From NCBI RefSeq assembly GCF_000002235.5, contig NW_022145601.1, positions 19,723,389 through 19,787,388 on the forward strand: a stretch of 64,000 nt of DNA, read 5' to 3'. Shown in pieces: positions 54,016 through 64,000 of this stretch; the first letter of the stretch is position 1, and each line of letters starts with the position of its first letter. The DNA comes from Strongylocentrotus purpuratus (taxonomy: Eukaryota; Echinodermata; Echinoidea; Camarodonta; Strongylocentrotidae). The notes beneath the pieces were generated by a model. It had not been told where the DNA came from and did no database searches. It saw only the letters and a list, made by a program, of their open reading frames with translations. A program made the position numbers and the translations under genes.

Positions 54016-54674
54016 AGGCCTAAGCAATATCCAAAATGCTCATGACAAATGGAAATATTGGACGGAGGACACCCCCAAGGCGACACATGGCCCTGAATAT
54101 TTGTCTTGTTTTTAAGTAGGTTTGAAATTTGTTATCCAATGTTATAAACATAATTGAGAATTTAAATCAATAACATTTGAATCATGAAACATCCTCAAGC
54201 TCACTTCCCCTCCCCCCTCCCCCCCCCCCCCCCCACACCCGCCGCCTTCGCCTTTATGATGACGACTCGGACATTCAGGTAGCGGACCTTAATATTTATT
54301 TTCGGGGGGGGGCTGAGGTGGTTTCCTACAAGGGTTTCGCACAAGGGGGACAAATTACGATAGGATTATGTGTGTGTTATGTTATGTTTCCCTTTTTTGT
54401 CACCACTGGAGCGGGGGAAATATATTAGCTAGATTAGGGGGGATGTATTTTTATATAATTATCAAAGCTTAAAAGAAAATATAGGCCTACTTTAAAAAAA
54501 GACATAATAAAGGGGACGCCACCGTTTGCATAATGCTTTACGGTCGCAAAATCGTATCTTATTTGACTTTAAATCTTGAAAATCTTACTTCCTTATGAGG
54601 AGAAAAACAAAATCGTACAATATTATATATTTACGAAAAGCTTGAATATTGTATATAATCTAACTCTCTACAAC

Positions 54675-56011
54675 CAGGGGCGTCGCTAAGGGGGGTGTGG
54701 GGTGCGACAACCCAATCTGTCAAGATATTGTCGGTAAAATTGCGCTGCTGTTGGGAAAAATGAGAAAAGGAGGAGGGGAAAAAGGAGAGGGAAAGGGAAA
54801 GAAAAGAAAAGAAAAGGAAAAGAAAGGAAAGAAAGGAAAGAGAAGAGAAGAAAGAAAGAGAAAAAAGACAAAGAAGAAGGAGAGGAAAGAAAGGAAAAGA
54901 AGAAAAAAGAAAGAAAAGGAGCAAAAGAAAAAGGGGATTAAAGAGAAAGAGAGAGAGGGGTATGTTTGGTGGAGTCGCCACGTCGAGGGAGCAAGAAAGA
55001 TACGCATAGATAATTTTGTTGCTGTGTCGGGTCTGCTGTGTCGGTATTCTTGCTCGATCTTCGTATACTATATTTATGTAGAAGTTTGAAGTCGGTGAGA
55101 TGTATTATGTCGGTAATTTTTTCCCCCTACGAAGTGCGACTTTTTATCGGATAAAGAAACATTTTTGAGAATTCAGACAATGATTAAGAGTCGCCCGAAT
55201 CGTCCGAATCGTCTTCTTTGTCTAATATTTTAATGAAACGTTAAAGCTTCCGCGCTTTAACGGGTTATTTCCGTTTCTTTTTTTCTTCATTTTCTGAATG
55301 CATTTCATGAACTAATGTAGATGAAATGAAATGAATGAATGTTGATGATGTGGGAGGAAAAAGGAGTTACCTAAAAGTCATTTCGAATATACTGAAATAA
55401 CTTTCCATCTATCACTGTACGTCCCATATAATGTACACTTAACACTCATTACATGTCGTGGGAAGTTTTTTAAAAAAAGTAGAGCAGCAAGCCACATTCC
55501 CCAAATACGCGCATACCTCCTAGTTAATTTCAAACAGCTCATCAATATGTAAGACCTGAATTGACCTCAATGCAAGCAAGCACATGCATCTTACTAGTTT
55601 TCTGCAAGTAAAAGCATTATACAATGTACTAGGTCATCATGGAAGTTCTAGAAAACAACAGGGGAGGGATCAAAATAAGCTTTGAAGGGCACTTATACGG
55701 GGGAAAATGAATTCAGACAAGGATTAAGAGTAGTGAACGGTACAACGAATCGTCTTCTTTCTCTAATATTTTAATGGAACGTCAAAGCTTCTGCGCTTCG
55801 CACGGGAAGGGGGGGGGGTGAAAATAATTTAGCTCCTGGCCCCGGATTTATAGGGTTAAATTTGTAGACATTGGGACATTGGCATTAACATATATATATA
55901 TATATATATGTTAATATATAAATGGTAGCTATTTTTGTCGTTATTCGGTGGCCTCTTCACCCCCCCCCCCCCCCCCCACCTCAAACTGAAAAAGGTCTAG
56001 CGACGCCCCTG
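54675..56011. mobile_element. hAT-like element carrying the ~105-bp repeat unit
   Basis: The ends CAGGGGCGTCGCTAAGG and TCTAGCGACGCCCCTG are inverted. The flanks are TCTACAAC (54667-54674) and CCTACAAC (56012-56019), an 8-bp duplication with one mismatch. The interior has a purine-rich tract (54740-54960) and two reversed partial copies of the unit from the 2790-4135 array (about 55140-55255 and 55700-55800). Long open frames in the purine tract are artefacts. Confidence 0.82.
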
Positions 56012-56411
56012 CCTACAACCCCCTTTTTGTCGCTTCCATCCTTTGCTGGAGGTAAGGGACATGATAGATCAACCCCTTGATGGCAACACTGCTACGCCCC
56101 AACCGCACCCCCCCCCGTGAAACACAAACAGTCTACGCCATCTATAAACTAATTGGACGAGAATTGTCAGTAATATGTACTTGTACCACGGAAATACTGC
56201 AGGGAGGGTAGGCCGAATGGTCGGACTGATGGGGGGGGGGGGCACGCCTTTTTCTTTTGTTCAGAAATGTTTTCAATTATGTTTTCAATAAATGTTTTCT
56301 ACAAATATTCGGGGCCATATGGCCCCCTCCCGCCTACGCTACAGCCGTGGGGTATCCCCTATCCATTATTCCGCCTACAGATGTTTATTGCTTATTTAAT
56401 TTACATTTTTT

Positions 56412-56985
56412 TATGAATAGCAACCCTTATACCGTATTATGAATAGCGATCCTCATTTCGTATTATGAATAGCGAACCTCTAGTCGTATTATGAATAGCG
56501 ACCCTCTTCTCCTATTATGAATAGCGACCCTCTTCTCCTATTACGAATAGCGACCCTCATTTCGTATTATGAATAGCGACCCTCTTCTCCTATTATGAAT
56601 AGCGACCCTCTTCTCCTATTATGAATAGCGACCCTCTTCTCCTATTATGAATAGCGAACCTCATTTCGTATTATGAATAGCGACCCTCTTCTCCTATTAT
56701 GAATAGCGACCCTCTTCTCCTATTATGAATAGCGAACCTCATTTCATATTATGAATAGCGACCCTCTTCTCCTATTATGAATTGCGACCCTCTTCTCCTA
56801 TTATGAATAGCGACCCTCATTTCGTATTATGAATAGCGACCCTCTTCTCCTATTATGAATAGCGACCCTCATTCCGTATTATGAATAGCGACCCTCTTCT
56901 CCTATTATGAATAGCGACCCTCATTTCGTATTATGAATAGCGACCCTCTTCCCGTGTTATGAATAGCGACCCTTATAAGTAATAA
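56412..56985 (-). repeat. ~24-bp minisatellite block 2 (minus orientation)
   Basis: About 24 copies of TATTATGAATAGCGACCCTC + TTCTCC and variants form the reverse complement of block 1, with the same two main variants (TTCTCC and ATTTCG). Confidence 0.92.
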
Positions 56986-57189
56986 ACCTTTAAGTTTTAT
57001 TACTTATAATTATCAATTAATTAAAACAAAACAATCATAATCACCTCTTTCTTGGAGGGTGTGATGATTAAAATTAACTCCTTGTCAGAAATAGGAGATG
57101 GTAAATGTGTTTTGTTGTCTGCCTCGATTGAAACTACAGCGTAAGGTCGCTGAAGTTTGCCAATCCAGTTTTGTGTATATCATGCGTAG

Positions 57190-58140
57190 CAGGGGCAGAT
57201 CCAGGGGAAGAAGCAAGGGGGGGGGGTGCATGCTCCCCCACTTTTTCTTCTGAAAAAAAGTTAATAAATATTCACAAAAATGAGGGGGGGGGGTCAATTT
57301 GAGCCCCCCCCCCCCTCCCTGTAGTAATTTAGCGACTACTCCGGAACCGGGGCAGATAAAAAGTTTTCCTTTCATGACTTTTCAAGTTCTTTCGAGTCTT
57401 ACGTATCTTTAAAACAATTTTTTTTTTTTAACGGACATATAGTTACAAAGTCACAAGACCTTTTGTCTCTGATTGTCAGCCTGAAATTCAATCATTTTTG
57501 TGATTTGTGTAAAGAACATATGGAAATATTATTTTTTCTAAAAAGAGATAAAACATTGGTTATTTGGACTTGTTTAAAGTTTAGGGGTTTGTTTTGGAGT
57601 CAAAACAGTTGAACTAGAGTTAAAAATTAAATTAAATTACAAAAACTATGAAATACATGAGTTAAAAAACAAAGAAATTATAAAAACAAGAGACAATGTA
57701 AGAATTAACCTGGTTCTTCCAATTTTTGTGTTGTATTATTATTCCAAATGGTCTAACAAATATATGTAGTGAAAAAGAATGCTAAATATGAATAATATTT
57801 GATTTATGGGTAAAATTTATGACCTTATTTGCATAAATTACCATAAATATGCAAATGAGTGAATTTTTCAAGAAATTTGAATTACCATAGTATTCTATAC
57901 ACTTCACTTGACATGCATGCAAATTTTCGCGGCGATCGGCTATTAAACGGCCAAGATCTTGGGGGGGGGGGGCAAATTGACCACCCTCTGTAAAAAGCTG
58001 GTCTGAAATAGCCAGTTAAAATAGGGTACGTTCAACAATTTTCTGTGGCTCATAAGCAGGCCCAGGATCATAAAGGCTTCGCGTCACAATGTTGTACATT
58101 TCACGCCCCCCCCCCCTGGAAACTCCTGGATCTACCCCTG
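57190..58140. mobile_element. hAT-like element
   Basis: CAGGGGCAGATCCAGGGG begins it and CTCCTGGATCTACCCCTG ends it, forming inverted repeats. The interior has poly-G/C tracts and AT-rich DNA. No clear 8-bp flanking duplication and no transposase. Confidence 0.7.
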
Positions 58141-58144
58141 CAAA

Positions 58145-58520
58145 GTGCCATGTTCCTGCCGCAAATCTTTAAAAACTAACCGTTATGCTGCCGACCATTG
58201 TAGTTTTATGTGTATATATGCACGGCCATGCGACTCGGCATTCTTTGCATACTGAGCATAAAAAATGTTTAACACCAGAAAACATTCTTGTTATGACCTG
58301 TAAAAAAGCTGTGTATTTTAATCATTGATGACTAACATATTTATTTAAAATAAGTTGTGATGAAGCTATGAGTCAGTCCCCTCATGCATTCTTAAAAGCC
58401 TTAATTAAGCTGTTACAATTAAACCATCTTGTGCTCATGATGAAAATCAGGTTAGTAAAGATGTTCCAGCCCAAACTGCCAAATCTTTAAGAACAACCTA
58501 AAAGTATCTGTAGTAAAATT
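58145..58520. other. No recognised feature
   Basis: AT-rich sequence between the hAT-like element and the 24-bp minisatellite ORF. Confidence 0.4.
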
Positions 58521-58527
58521 TATTAAA

Positions 58528-59238
58528 ATGATTGGCCCCATCTATTTCTGTACAGGTGAACTCGCACGGCAAACCACATCAATGCAGAGGTTTGGACAGG
58601 TATTCAGGGAGGATTCAGAGGAAGGAGAGAGAGAAGAAGGAGAGAGAGAAGAAGGAGAGACGGAGCAACAAGAGGCAGGAGAGACAGAGCAACAAGAGGA
58701 AGGAGAGACGAAGCAACAAGAGAAAGGAGAGACAGAGCAACAAGAGGAAGGAGAGACAGAGCAACAAGAGGAAGGAGAGACGGAGCAACAAGAGGAAGGA
58801 GAGACAGAGCAACAAGAGGAAGGAGAGACGGAGCAACAAGAGGAAGGAGAGACAGAGCAACAAGAGGAAGGAGAGACGAAGCAACAAGAGAAAGGAGAGA
58901 CGAAGCAACAAGAGGAAGGAGAGAGGAAGCAACAAGAGGAAGGACAGACAGAGCAACAAGAGGAAGGAGAGACGGAGCAACAAGAGAAAGGAGAGACAGA
59001 GCAACAAGAGGAAGGAGAGACGAAGCAACAAGAGAAAGGAGAGACAGAGCAACAAGAGGAAGGAGAGACGAAGCAACAAGAGGAAGGAGAGAGGAAGCAA
59101 CAAGAGGAAGGAGAGACAGAGCAACAAGAGGAAGGAGAGACGGAGCAACGCAACATGGAGGGAGGAGTTGATAATGAAAGCACAGAAATCACAGACTCTG
59201 AACTATTGGGAATTGATGAATATTTATTTAGTGAATAG
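58528..59238 (+). CDS. Possible exon with 24-bp minisatellite (Glu/Gln-rich repeats), function unknown
   Basis: A 236-codon open frame reads into 8-residue repeats of the type E-E-G-E-T-E-Q-Q (about residues 30-205) and ends NMEGGVDNESTEITDSELLG then IDEYLFSE and a stop. A pyrimidine-rich stretch ending CTGTACAG at about 58556 could be a splice acceptor, so this may be a terminal exon. Against it: because the repeat is 24 bp, a second plus frame and two minus frames are also open over the same region, so openness is not evidence of coding. I do not recognise the protein. Confidence 0.3.
   Translation: MIGPIYFCTGELARQTTSMQRFGQVFREDSEEGEREEGEREEGETEQQEAGETEQQEEGETKQQEKGETEQQEEGETEQQEEGETEQQEEGETEQQEEGETEQQEEGETEQQEEGETKQQEKGETKQQEEGERKQQEEGQTEQQEEGETEQQEKGETEQQEEGETKQQEKGETEQQEEGETKQQEEGERKQQEEGETEQQEEGETEQRNMEGGVDNESTEITDSELLGIDEYLFSE
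58618..59155 (+). repeat. 24-bp minisatellite
   Basis: About 22 copies of GAGACAGAGCAACAAGAGGA + AGGA, with point variants (GAGACGAAG, GAGAGGAAG, AGAAAGGA) spread through the array. Confidence 0.95.
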
Positions 59239-59239
59239 T

Positions 59240-59940
59240 TAATCAGGCCCGATAATTACCTGATTTTTGTCTCGCCTGCGTAGCAAAAAGCGAGCAAGAC
59301 ATACAGTGCAGGCGCCACTTTTCCGTTGACGGCGACAGCGTCAACATCAAAAACTTAACCTCAGGTTAAATTTTGAAATTTTAGTATAATTTTGAAAGTA
59401 TAAGTTCTTACTCAATGAAACTTAGATCAAATGGTAATCAAGTATCCCAATCATATGAGTAGAATTTCAGGTCACAAAGTCAAGGTCAAAGGTCATTTCA
59501 GGTCAACAGACTTGGACTATGTTGTGGCATCATCATCGAAAACTTAACCTCAGGTTAAGTTTTTGAATTTGTAATATAATTTTGAAAGTATAGGTTCTTA
59601 TTCAATGATTCTTAGACTAATGAGTTATCCAGTATCCCCAATCATTTGATTTGTCTTTTAGGTAACAAAGTCAAGGTCAAATGTAATTTGAGGTCTGCAA
59701 ACTTAGACTTTGTTGTGGTATATATCTCAAGATTTTGAATTTTTAGCATAATTTCAAAAGTGTTTGTTCAAATTCCATGAAACTTGTACACAAGGGTTAT
59801 CAAGTATCACAAATCATATGACGCAAATTCCAGGTCACAAAGTCCAGGTCAAAGGTCATTTTATTTCAGTAGACTTGGATTATGTTTTCACAACTAAATA
59901 TGAGAATAAATATTTTTTTTATTATTTCTTCATATTTCAT
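59240..59940. repeat. Three-copy ~185-bp repeat
   Basis: TCAAGGTCAAAGGTCATTTC, AACTTAACCTCAGGTTAA and AATTTTGAAAGTATA recur at about 59350-59530, 59540-59710 and 59720-59890 with decreasing similarity. The start has a GTCTCGCCTGCG...AGCGAGCAAGAC palindrome (59260-59300), suggesting a transposon end. Confidence 0.7.
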
Positions 59941-59999
59941 TAAAGTTATCAATCTTGGAACAAATTATAGTTAACAATTTTCTGATGATTCTTAGCCAA

Positions 60000-60490
60000 T
60001 ACTCGATTCGAGATGCTGATTGTATTCAGAAGATTTCTTTCTTTTTTTTTTGGGGGGGGGGGGCTGCTCATAGGCCACCCTGCCTATAAATAATGTCCCA
60101 ACCTCAATTTTTCATCTTATCGAATCCGTAATGCAGACGAGACCGCCGAGAGCGTTTCCCTTGCTTAATTTTTTTCCCAGATTTTTTTCTTTTCTTTCCT
60201 TCCCCCCTCCCCACCCCTGAGTTATATATCACAACTACATATTTTGAGTTTTTCATGGTCGCAGCTCCTAATGTACGGCCGTACCGGGAGCACCAGTAAA
60301 TTTTTATATTCAATTTTTCTCAAAAGCAGAAGGTGTTAGGGCTAATTTTTATTGTGCTTATAATACATCCACAGGAGCATCCAAATATTTGAGACTAACA
60401 GTTAGTGCCCAGTTCATTTGAATAATGCTTATACATGTACCAGCTAATGCTCAATTGTTGTTTTGTTGTATAATAGTGCCATGATACCAC
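60000..60490. other. No gene seen
   Basis: Contains poly-T/poly-G at 60040-60062 and otherwise unrecognised sequence. Confidence 0.4.
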
Positions 60491-60496
60491 GTACCT

Positions 60497-60536
<40 letters not shown>

Positions 60537-60537
60537 T
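60497..60537 (+). repeat. (TAA)n microsatellite
   Basis: About 13 TAA/ATA triplets sit at the 3' end of the adjoining minus-strand LINE fragment, so they may be its tail. Confidence 0.9.
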
Positions 60538-60544
60538 ATTCATT

Positions 60545-61095
60545 TGTAAAGTGCAAGAACTATGTGGATATATTCTACTGTGCTGTAAGAGCTCCTAAAT
60601 ACATACTATATGGACAAGTGAGTTTTGAGTTTTCAGTCTTGATTTAAAATTATCTAATGATGGGGCTTTCCTTATTTCTAGTGGTAATCTATTCCATAAT
60701 CTAGGGGCAGCACAAAGAAATGACCTGTCTCTGAGGGTTATTTTGGTTTTATATGGGGGCATTTGCAACAAAAATGTGTCTTGTGTACTACAAAGGTTAC
60801 AACCATGAGTATGAGACTTGATTTGCAAAAATTCAGTAACGAAAACTAGGAGTTTGACCATTTAGAGCTTTGTAACCTGTCATTAAAATTTTAAATGATT
60901 CTCTGGCGAACTGGCTACCAGTGTAGTTCCTTTAGAAGTGGGGTTAGTCGAGAGATGGGAGGCTGCAAATTAGTCGTGCACTTGTTGTTGTTTTTTGTAT
61001 TTTGGACCCGCTGCAATTTGGAAATTTGCGAGTCTGGCAATCCATACAATAAACTAATACAGTAATCTAGATAACTTGTGACACATGCTTATACC
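60545..61095 (-). mobile_element. CR1/L2-like LINE 3' fragment, second family
   Basis: Minus-strand pieces read LLYGLPDSQISKLQRVQN (about 61070-61010), then TPLLKELHW and YKALNG, then RDRSFLCAAPRLWNRLPLEI with RKAPSLDNFKSRLKT (60861-60595). These are the end of the reverse-transcriptase ORF in CR1/L2-type LINEs. Frames shift between the pieces, so the copy is dead and 5'-truncated. It differs from the LINE at 43400-50738 in sequence and in tail (TAA repeats instead of AATTC repeats). Confidence 0.85.
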
Positions 61096-61339
61096 AGTTA
61101 GTGCCTTGACCGTATTGGATTGTACATCATAAACTTTTGATCTTTAATCAGTTTTTTAGTTTGTAATTGCTAAATATTTGATCTTTAATCAGTTTTTTAG
61201 TTTGTAATCGCTAAATCTTTGATCTTTAATCAGTTTTTTAGATTGTACTTGCATATTTCTGTTATTTTGATAGCTGGAAGCTAAGGATTTTGAAATTTTT
61301 AGGTTCTAAGTTGATGGCATAATTTGTATTTAATTTGTC

Positions 61340-62155
61340 AATATACAGTTGTACCATTTAGTGCCCAGTTGGTTGGTATAACATTTATACCATTTAGTGT
61401 CCTCTATAAGCGTTAAAACAACTTACAGGTTACTAAATTGGTTCAAACGTTATTACAACCTACAAAGCACTAAATGGTATAAGCGTTATACCAATCTACA
61501 GGGCACTAAATGGTATAATCGTTTTACCAATCTACAGAGCACTAAATGGTATAAGCGTTATACCAATCTACAGGGCACTATAAATGGTATAATCGTTTTA
61601 CCAATCTACAGAGCACTAAATGGTATAAGCGTTATACCAATCTACAAGGCACTGAGTGGTATAAGCGTTATACCAATCTACAGGGCGCTAAATGGTATAA
61701 GCGTTATACCACTTACTGCCCTGTAGGTTGGTATAAGCGTTATACCACTTACTGCCCTGTAGGTTGGTATAACGCTTATACCATTTAGTGCCCTGTAGGT
61801 TGGTATAACGCTTATACCATTTAGTGCCCTGTAGATTGGTATAACGCTTATACCATTTAGTGCTCTGTAGATTGGTATAACGCTTATACCATTTAGTGCT
61901 CTCTAGATTGGTATAACGCTTATACCATTTAGTGCTCTCTAGATTGGTATAACGCTTATACCATTTAGTGCCCTGTAGATTGGTATTACGCTTATACCAT
62001 TTAGTGCCCTGTAGATTGGTATAACGCTTATACCATTTAGTGCCCTGTAGGTTGGTATAACGCTTATACCATTTAGTGCCCTGTAAATTGGTATAACGCT
62101 TATACCATTTAGTGCCCTGCAGATTGGTATAACGCTTATACCATTTAGTGCTCAG
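61340..62155. repeat. 36-bp array that reverses orientation in the middle
   Basis: The unit is GGTATAACGCTTATACCATT + TAGTGCCCTGTAGATT. From about 61440 to 61700 it is in one orientation (CAATCTACAGGGCACTAAAT). From about 61710 to 62150 it is reversed, 8 and then 13 copies. Each unit contains the self-complementary GGTATAAGCGTTATACC. An open frame over the first half is an artefact of the repeat. Confidence 0.92.
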
Positions 62156-62159
62156 TTGA

Positions 62160-62610
62160 TAGATGTAACATTTATCTCAACCAATTAATGTTGCTATAGT
62201 AATAAAAGTCATAAGTCTTGTAATTATCTTTTTTTGTTTGTATTTCTGAAATTATCGTGCCCTTTGCTTTACTATGCTTATTTTTCAATACTGAATGTCT
62301 TGCTTTACAATAAAAATAAAATTACCAAAACAAAATGATTGAAGGCCTGTTTTATTATTTGTTGCCATTGTAACACATTAACAATTCATGTGTAATTTAT
62401 AAATTTGATAATTTTGCAATTCATGAAATATTTTAATATTAGGCAGAACCCTCACTTAAAGGGTAATGATAAATTTGTAATTAATTCTGGCTACTGGTAT
62501 CTTTCATATAGCCTTAAAGAAAAGTAAAAGAGAAATCCAGAACCTGAAAACTAAACAATTTCGGTGTAAATCTGGATTTCTGCTGTCCAGATTGAAATAA
62601 TTTGTTGTTC
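62160..62610. other. AT-rich spacer, no feature
   Basis: No recognised gene or repeat. Confidence 0.4.
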
Positions 62611-62617
62611 TTATTTC

Positions 62618-62905
62618 GTATTATGAATAGCGACCCTCTCGTCGTATTATGAATAGCGACCCTCTCGTCGTATTATGAATAGCGACCCTGATTTCATATT
62701 ATGAATAGCGGTCCTTATGATTAATGACCCTTAATATGAATTATGAATAGCGACCCTTATCTCACGTTATGAATAGCGGTCCTTATGATTAACGAACCTT
62801 ATTTCTTTATGAATAGTGACCCTCTTTTGCCATTATGAATAGCGGACCAGGAAGTACGGGAATTTACACGTTATGAATAACGGTCCTTATGAATAGCGAA
62901 TAGAC
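62618..62905 (-). repeat. ~24-bp minisatellite block 3 (minus orientation)
   Basis: About ten diverged copies of TATTATGAATAGCGACCCTC(T/G) are followed by longer irregular ones (TTATGAATAGCGGTCCTTAT). The more diverged copies resemble the first units of block 1 (53060-53120, GGTCC(G/T)...). Confidence 0.85.
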
Positions 62906-62931
62906 CCCTTTTCAACAAAGTATTTTTTTTA

Positions 62932-63167
62932 AGAATCCGATTTATTGTGATGTACTCCGAGCAGTTTATTGTCTTCACTGTTTATTAATGATATGGTATC
63001 GACCTTAGTTACAACGTCGAACATTATTTAGAGCTGCCTTTAACCGTCTTGTGAGCAGTCTATCTTTATTGCTAATTCGCAGAATAATGTATTAATTGGA
63101 GTTTAAATTCAAAATTATATAGCCCTGAAAGCTTATACGTGCATAGTTGAAATCGATAATAAAAAAT
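62932..63167. repeat. Right arm of the long-range inverted duplication
   Basis: Reverse complement of 52444-52700, ending at about 63167 where the LINE 3' tail region begins. It lacks the MITE present in the left arm. Confidence 0.85.
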
Positions 63168-63190
63168 TTCTTGTAATTCATGGCCCTGAA

Positions 63191-64000
63191 TTTTTTCTTC
63201 TATTTATCCTCTTTCGAGGGACTTTATTTGTTCATATCATAAAATAACAGCTATTTACAACAGTGTTTAAATACAAAATTCATGCAGTTGTAACATATCA
63301 TACATAGTACAGAACATGAAACTAATGTGACATAATCACTAACTAAAATAATGAAAACATTTTTGTAACTTTTGTAACTTCGTTTGTATCGAATTTCTTT
63401 TGATTACATTTCATATTGAGATAGGTGCGAATTTCCACCTTTAACTCTTTTATCAAATATACAGCATGTATCCTGTGCTTTTCACTTCCAAAACATTCTC
63501 TAATATAGTTTCTATAGATAATAAACTGAGCGAAGTTTAAAATAAGATTGACAAGATTCATTTCTCTTCTCTCTATTTCATAACCTATTAAAAGAATTTC
63601 TTCGTTCAAAAAGATTTTAAAATTAAACGAAATATCAATTAATATGGATACAATCTTCCAAAAAAGCGAAACCTTCTTGCAAGCCAGGAGAAGGTGGTTA
63701 GTTGTATCTGGAATCTTACATATATCACATAGATTATTATTTTTAATCTTCCATTTACATAAATTGTCTTTACTGGGCAATATTCTATGAAGATATTTAA
63801 AATTAAACTGCTTAATTCTGTTGTCATTTATAAAGTAAAATTTATAATGGAGCACCGTTTTCCAGTTAAACTCATCAGGTAAACCAAAATAAGCGTTCCA
63901 AAAATAAATGCACGGCAGATCCTGTCTATTTTGTTCTAACATCAAATTATAATAGTGTTTGGCTTTCATGACCGCTACATCAATGGAGTCACCTGTTACT
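63191..64000 (-). mobile_element. L1/Tx1-like LINE 3' end, continuing past the window
   Basis: A 208-codon minus frame (63969-63343) reads LDYK-type ORF2 C-terminus: YFWNAYFGLPDEFNWKTVLH, FNFKYLHRILPSKDNLCKWK, CDICKIPDTTNHLLLACK and FAQFIIYRNYIREC. The H-R-I-L-P-S and C-x2-C...H motifs are shared with the insertion at 48100-49573. The 3' UTR has AATAAAGTCCCTCGAAAGAG and an A-rich tail at 63191, the same hairpin tail as that copy. The frame is open up to the window edge, so this copy may be younger. Confidence 0.88.

Noticed and set aside
54631-55089. 130-codon Lys/Glu/Arg-rich frame and its opposite-strand partners
   Set aside because: Purine-rich simple sequence inside a hAT-like element, with no domain.
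61397-61726. 109-codon frame with YNLQ(S/G)TKWYKR repeats
   Set aside because: It is the 36-bp array read in frame. The array inverts and no other coding feature is present.
1-64000. LTR retroelements, Polintons or other virus-derived fossils
   Set aside because: I looked for long direct terminal repeats, protease/integrase and capsid-like motifs and saw none. All reverse-transcriptase sequence here is of LINE type.

Overview
The window looks like a repeat-dense, intron-rich chromosome of a marine invertebrate deuterostome. An echinoderm such as a sea urchin is my best guess. The reasons are the animal lipoxygenase gene, several decayed LINE families, tRNA-derived SINEs, poly-G/C-bearing non-autonomous DNA transposons and diverse minisatellites. 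The species is inference and was not tested by any search.

The one clear host gene is a complete animal lipoxygenase on the minus strand. I reconstructed it by hand as 12 coding exons between 52327 (ATG) and 6728 (stop). All eleven introns have GT-AG ends, every exon phase agrees with the next, and the spliced reading frame is 674 codons plus a stop. Exon 1 encodes the N-terminal PLAT domain. Exons 2-12 encode the catalytic domain with five expected iron ligands (His358, His363, His553, Asn557 and C-terminal Ile674). Ala401 sits at the position that usually predicts S-stereospecific oxygenation. Two introns (22 kb and 12.5 kb) hold most of the repeats.

Layout from left to right: 1-6.5 kb is downstream of the gene and holds poly-C/G elements, a ~105-bp tandem array and a LINE fragment. 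6.7-17 kb holds exons 12 to 3, with short introns carrying SINEs, a palindromic TA-flanked MITE and a 53-bp array grown from a MITE end. 17.8-28.7 kb is an 11-kb array of six ~2-kb and ~1.3-kb units ending in terminal hairpins; four of the units contain a tRNA-like module. 28.8-29.4 kb is a nested foldback, followed by exon 2. 30.7-37.5 kb contains two copies of a diverged local duplication that act as each other's empty sites for five transposon insertions. 43.4-50.7 kb is one CR1/L2-like LINE broken by three later insertions, one of which lies inside the YADD codons and shows an inverted 5' part. Exon 1 follows at about 52 kb.

Upstream of the gene (52.4-64 kb), the sequence next to exon 1 recurs inverted 10.5 kb away. 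Between the two copies lie blocks of a ~24-bp minisatellite in opposite orientations, hAT-like elements, a 24-bp coding-frame minisatellite, a 36-bp array that flips orientation, and further LINE 3' ends. I saw no LTR retroelement, Polinton, toxin gene, CRISPR array or functional rRNA/tRNA gene.
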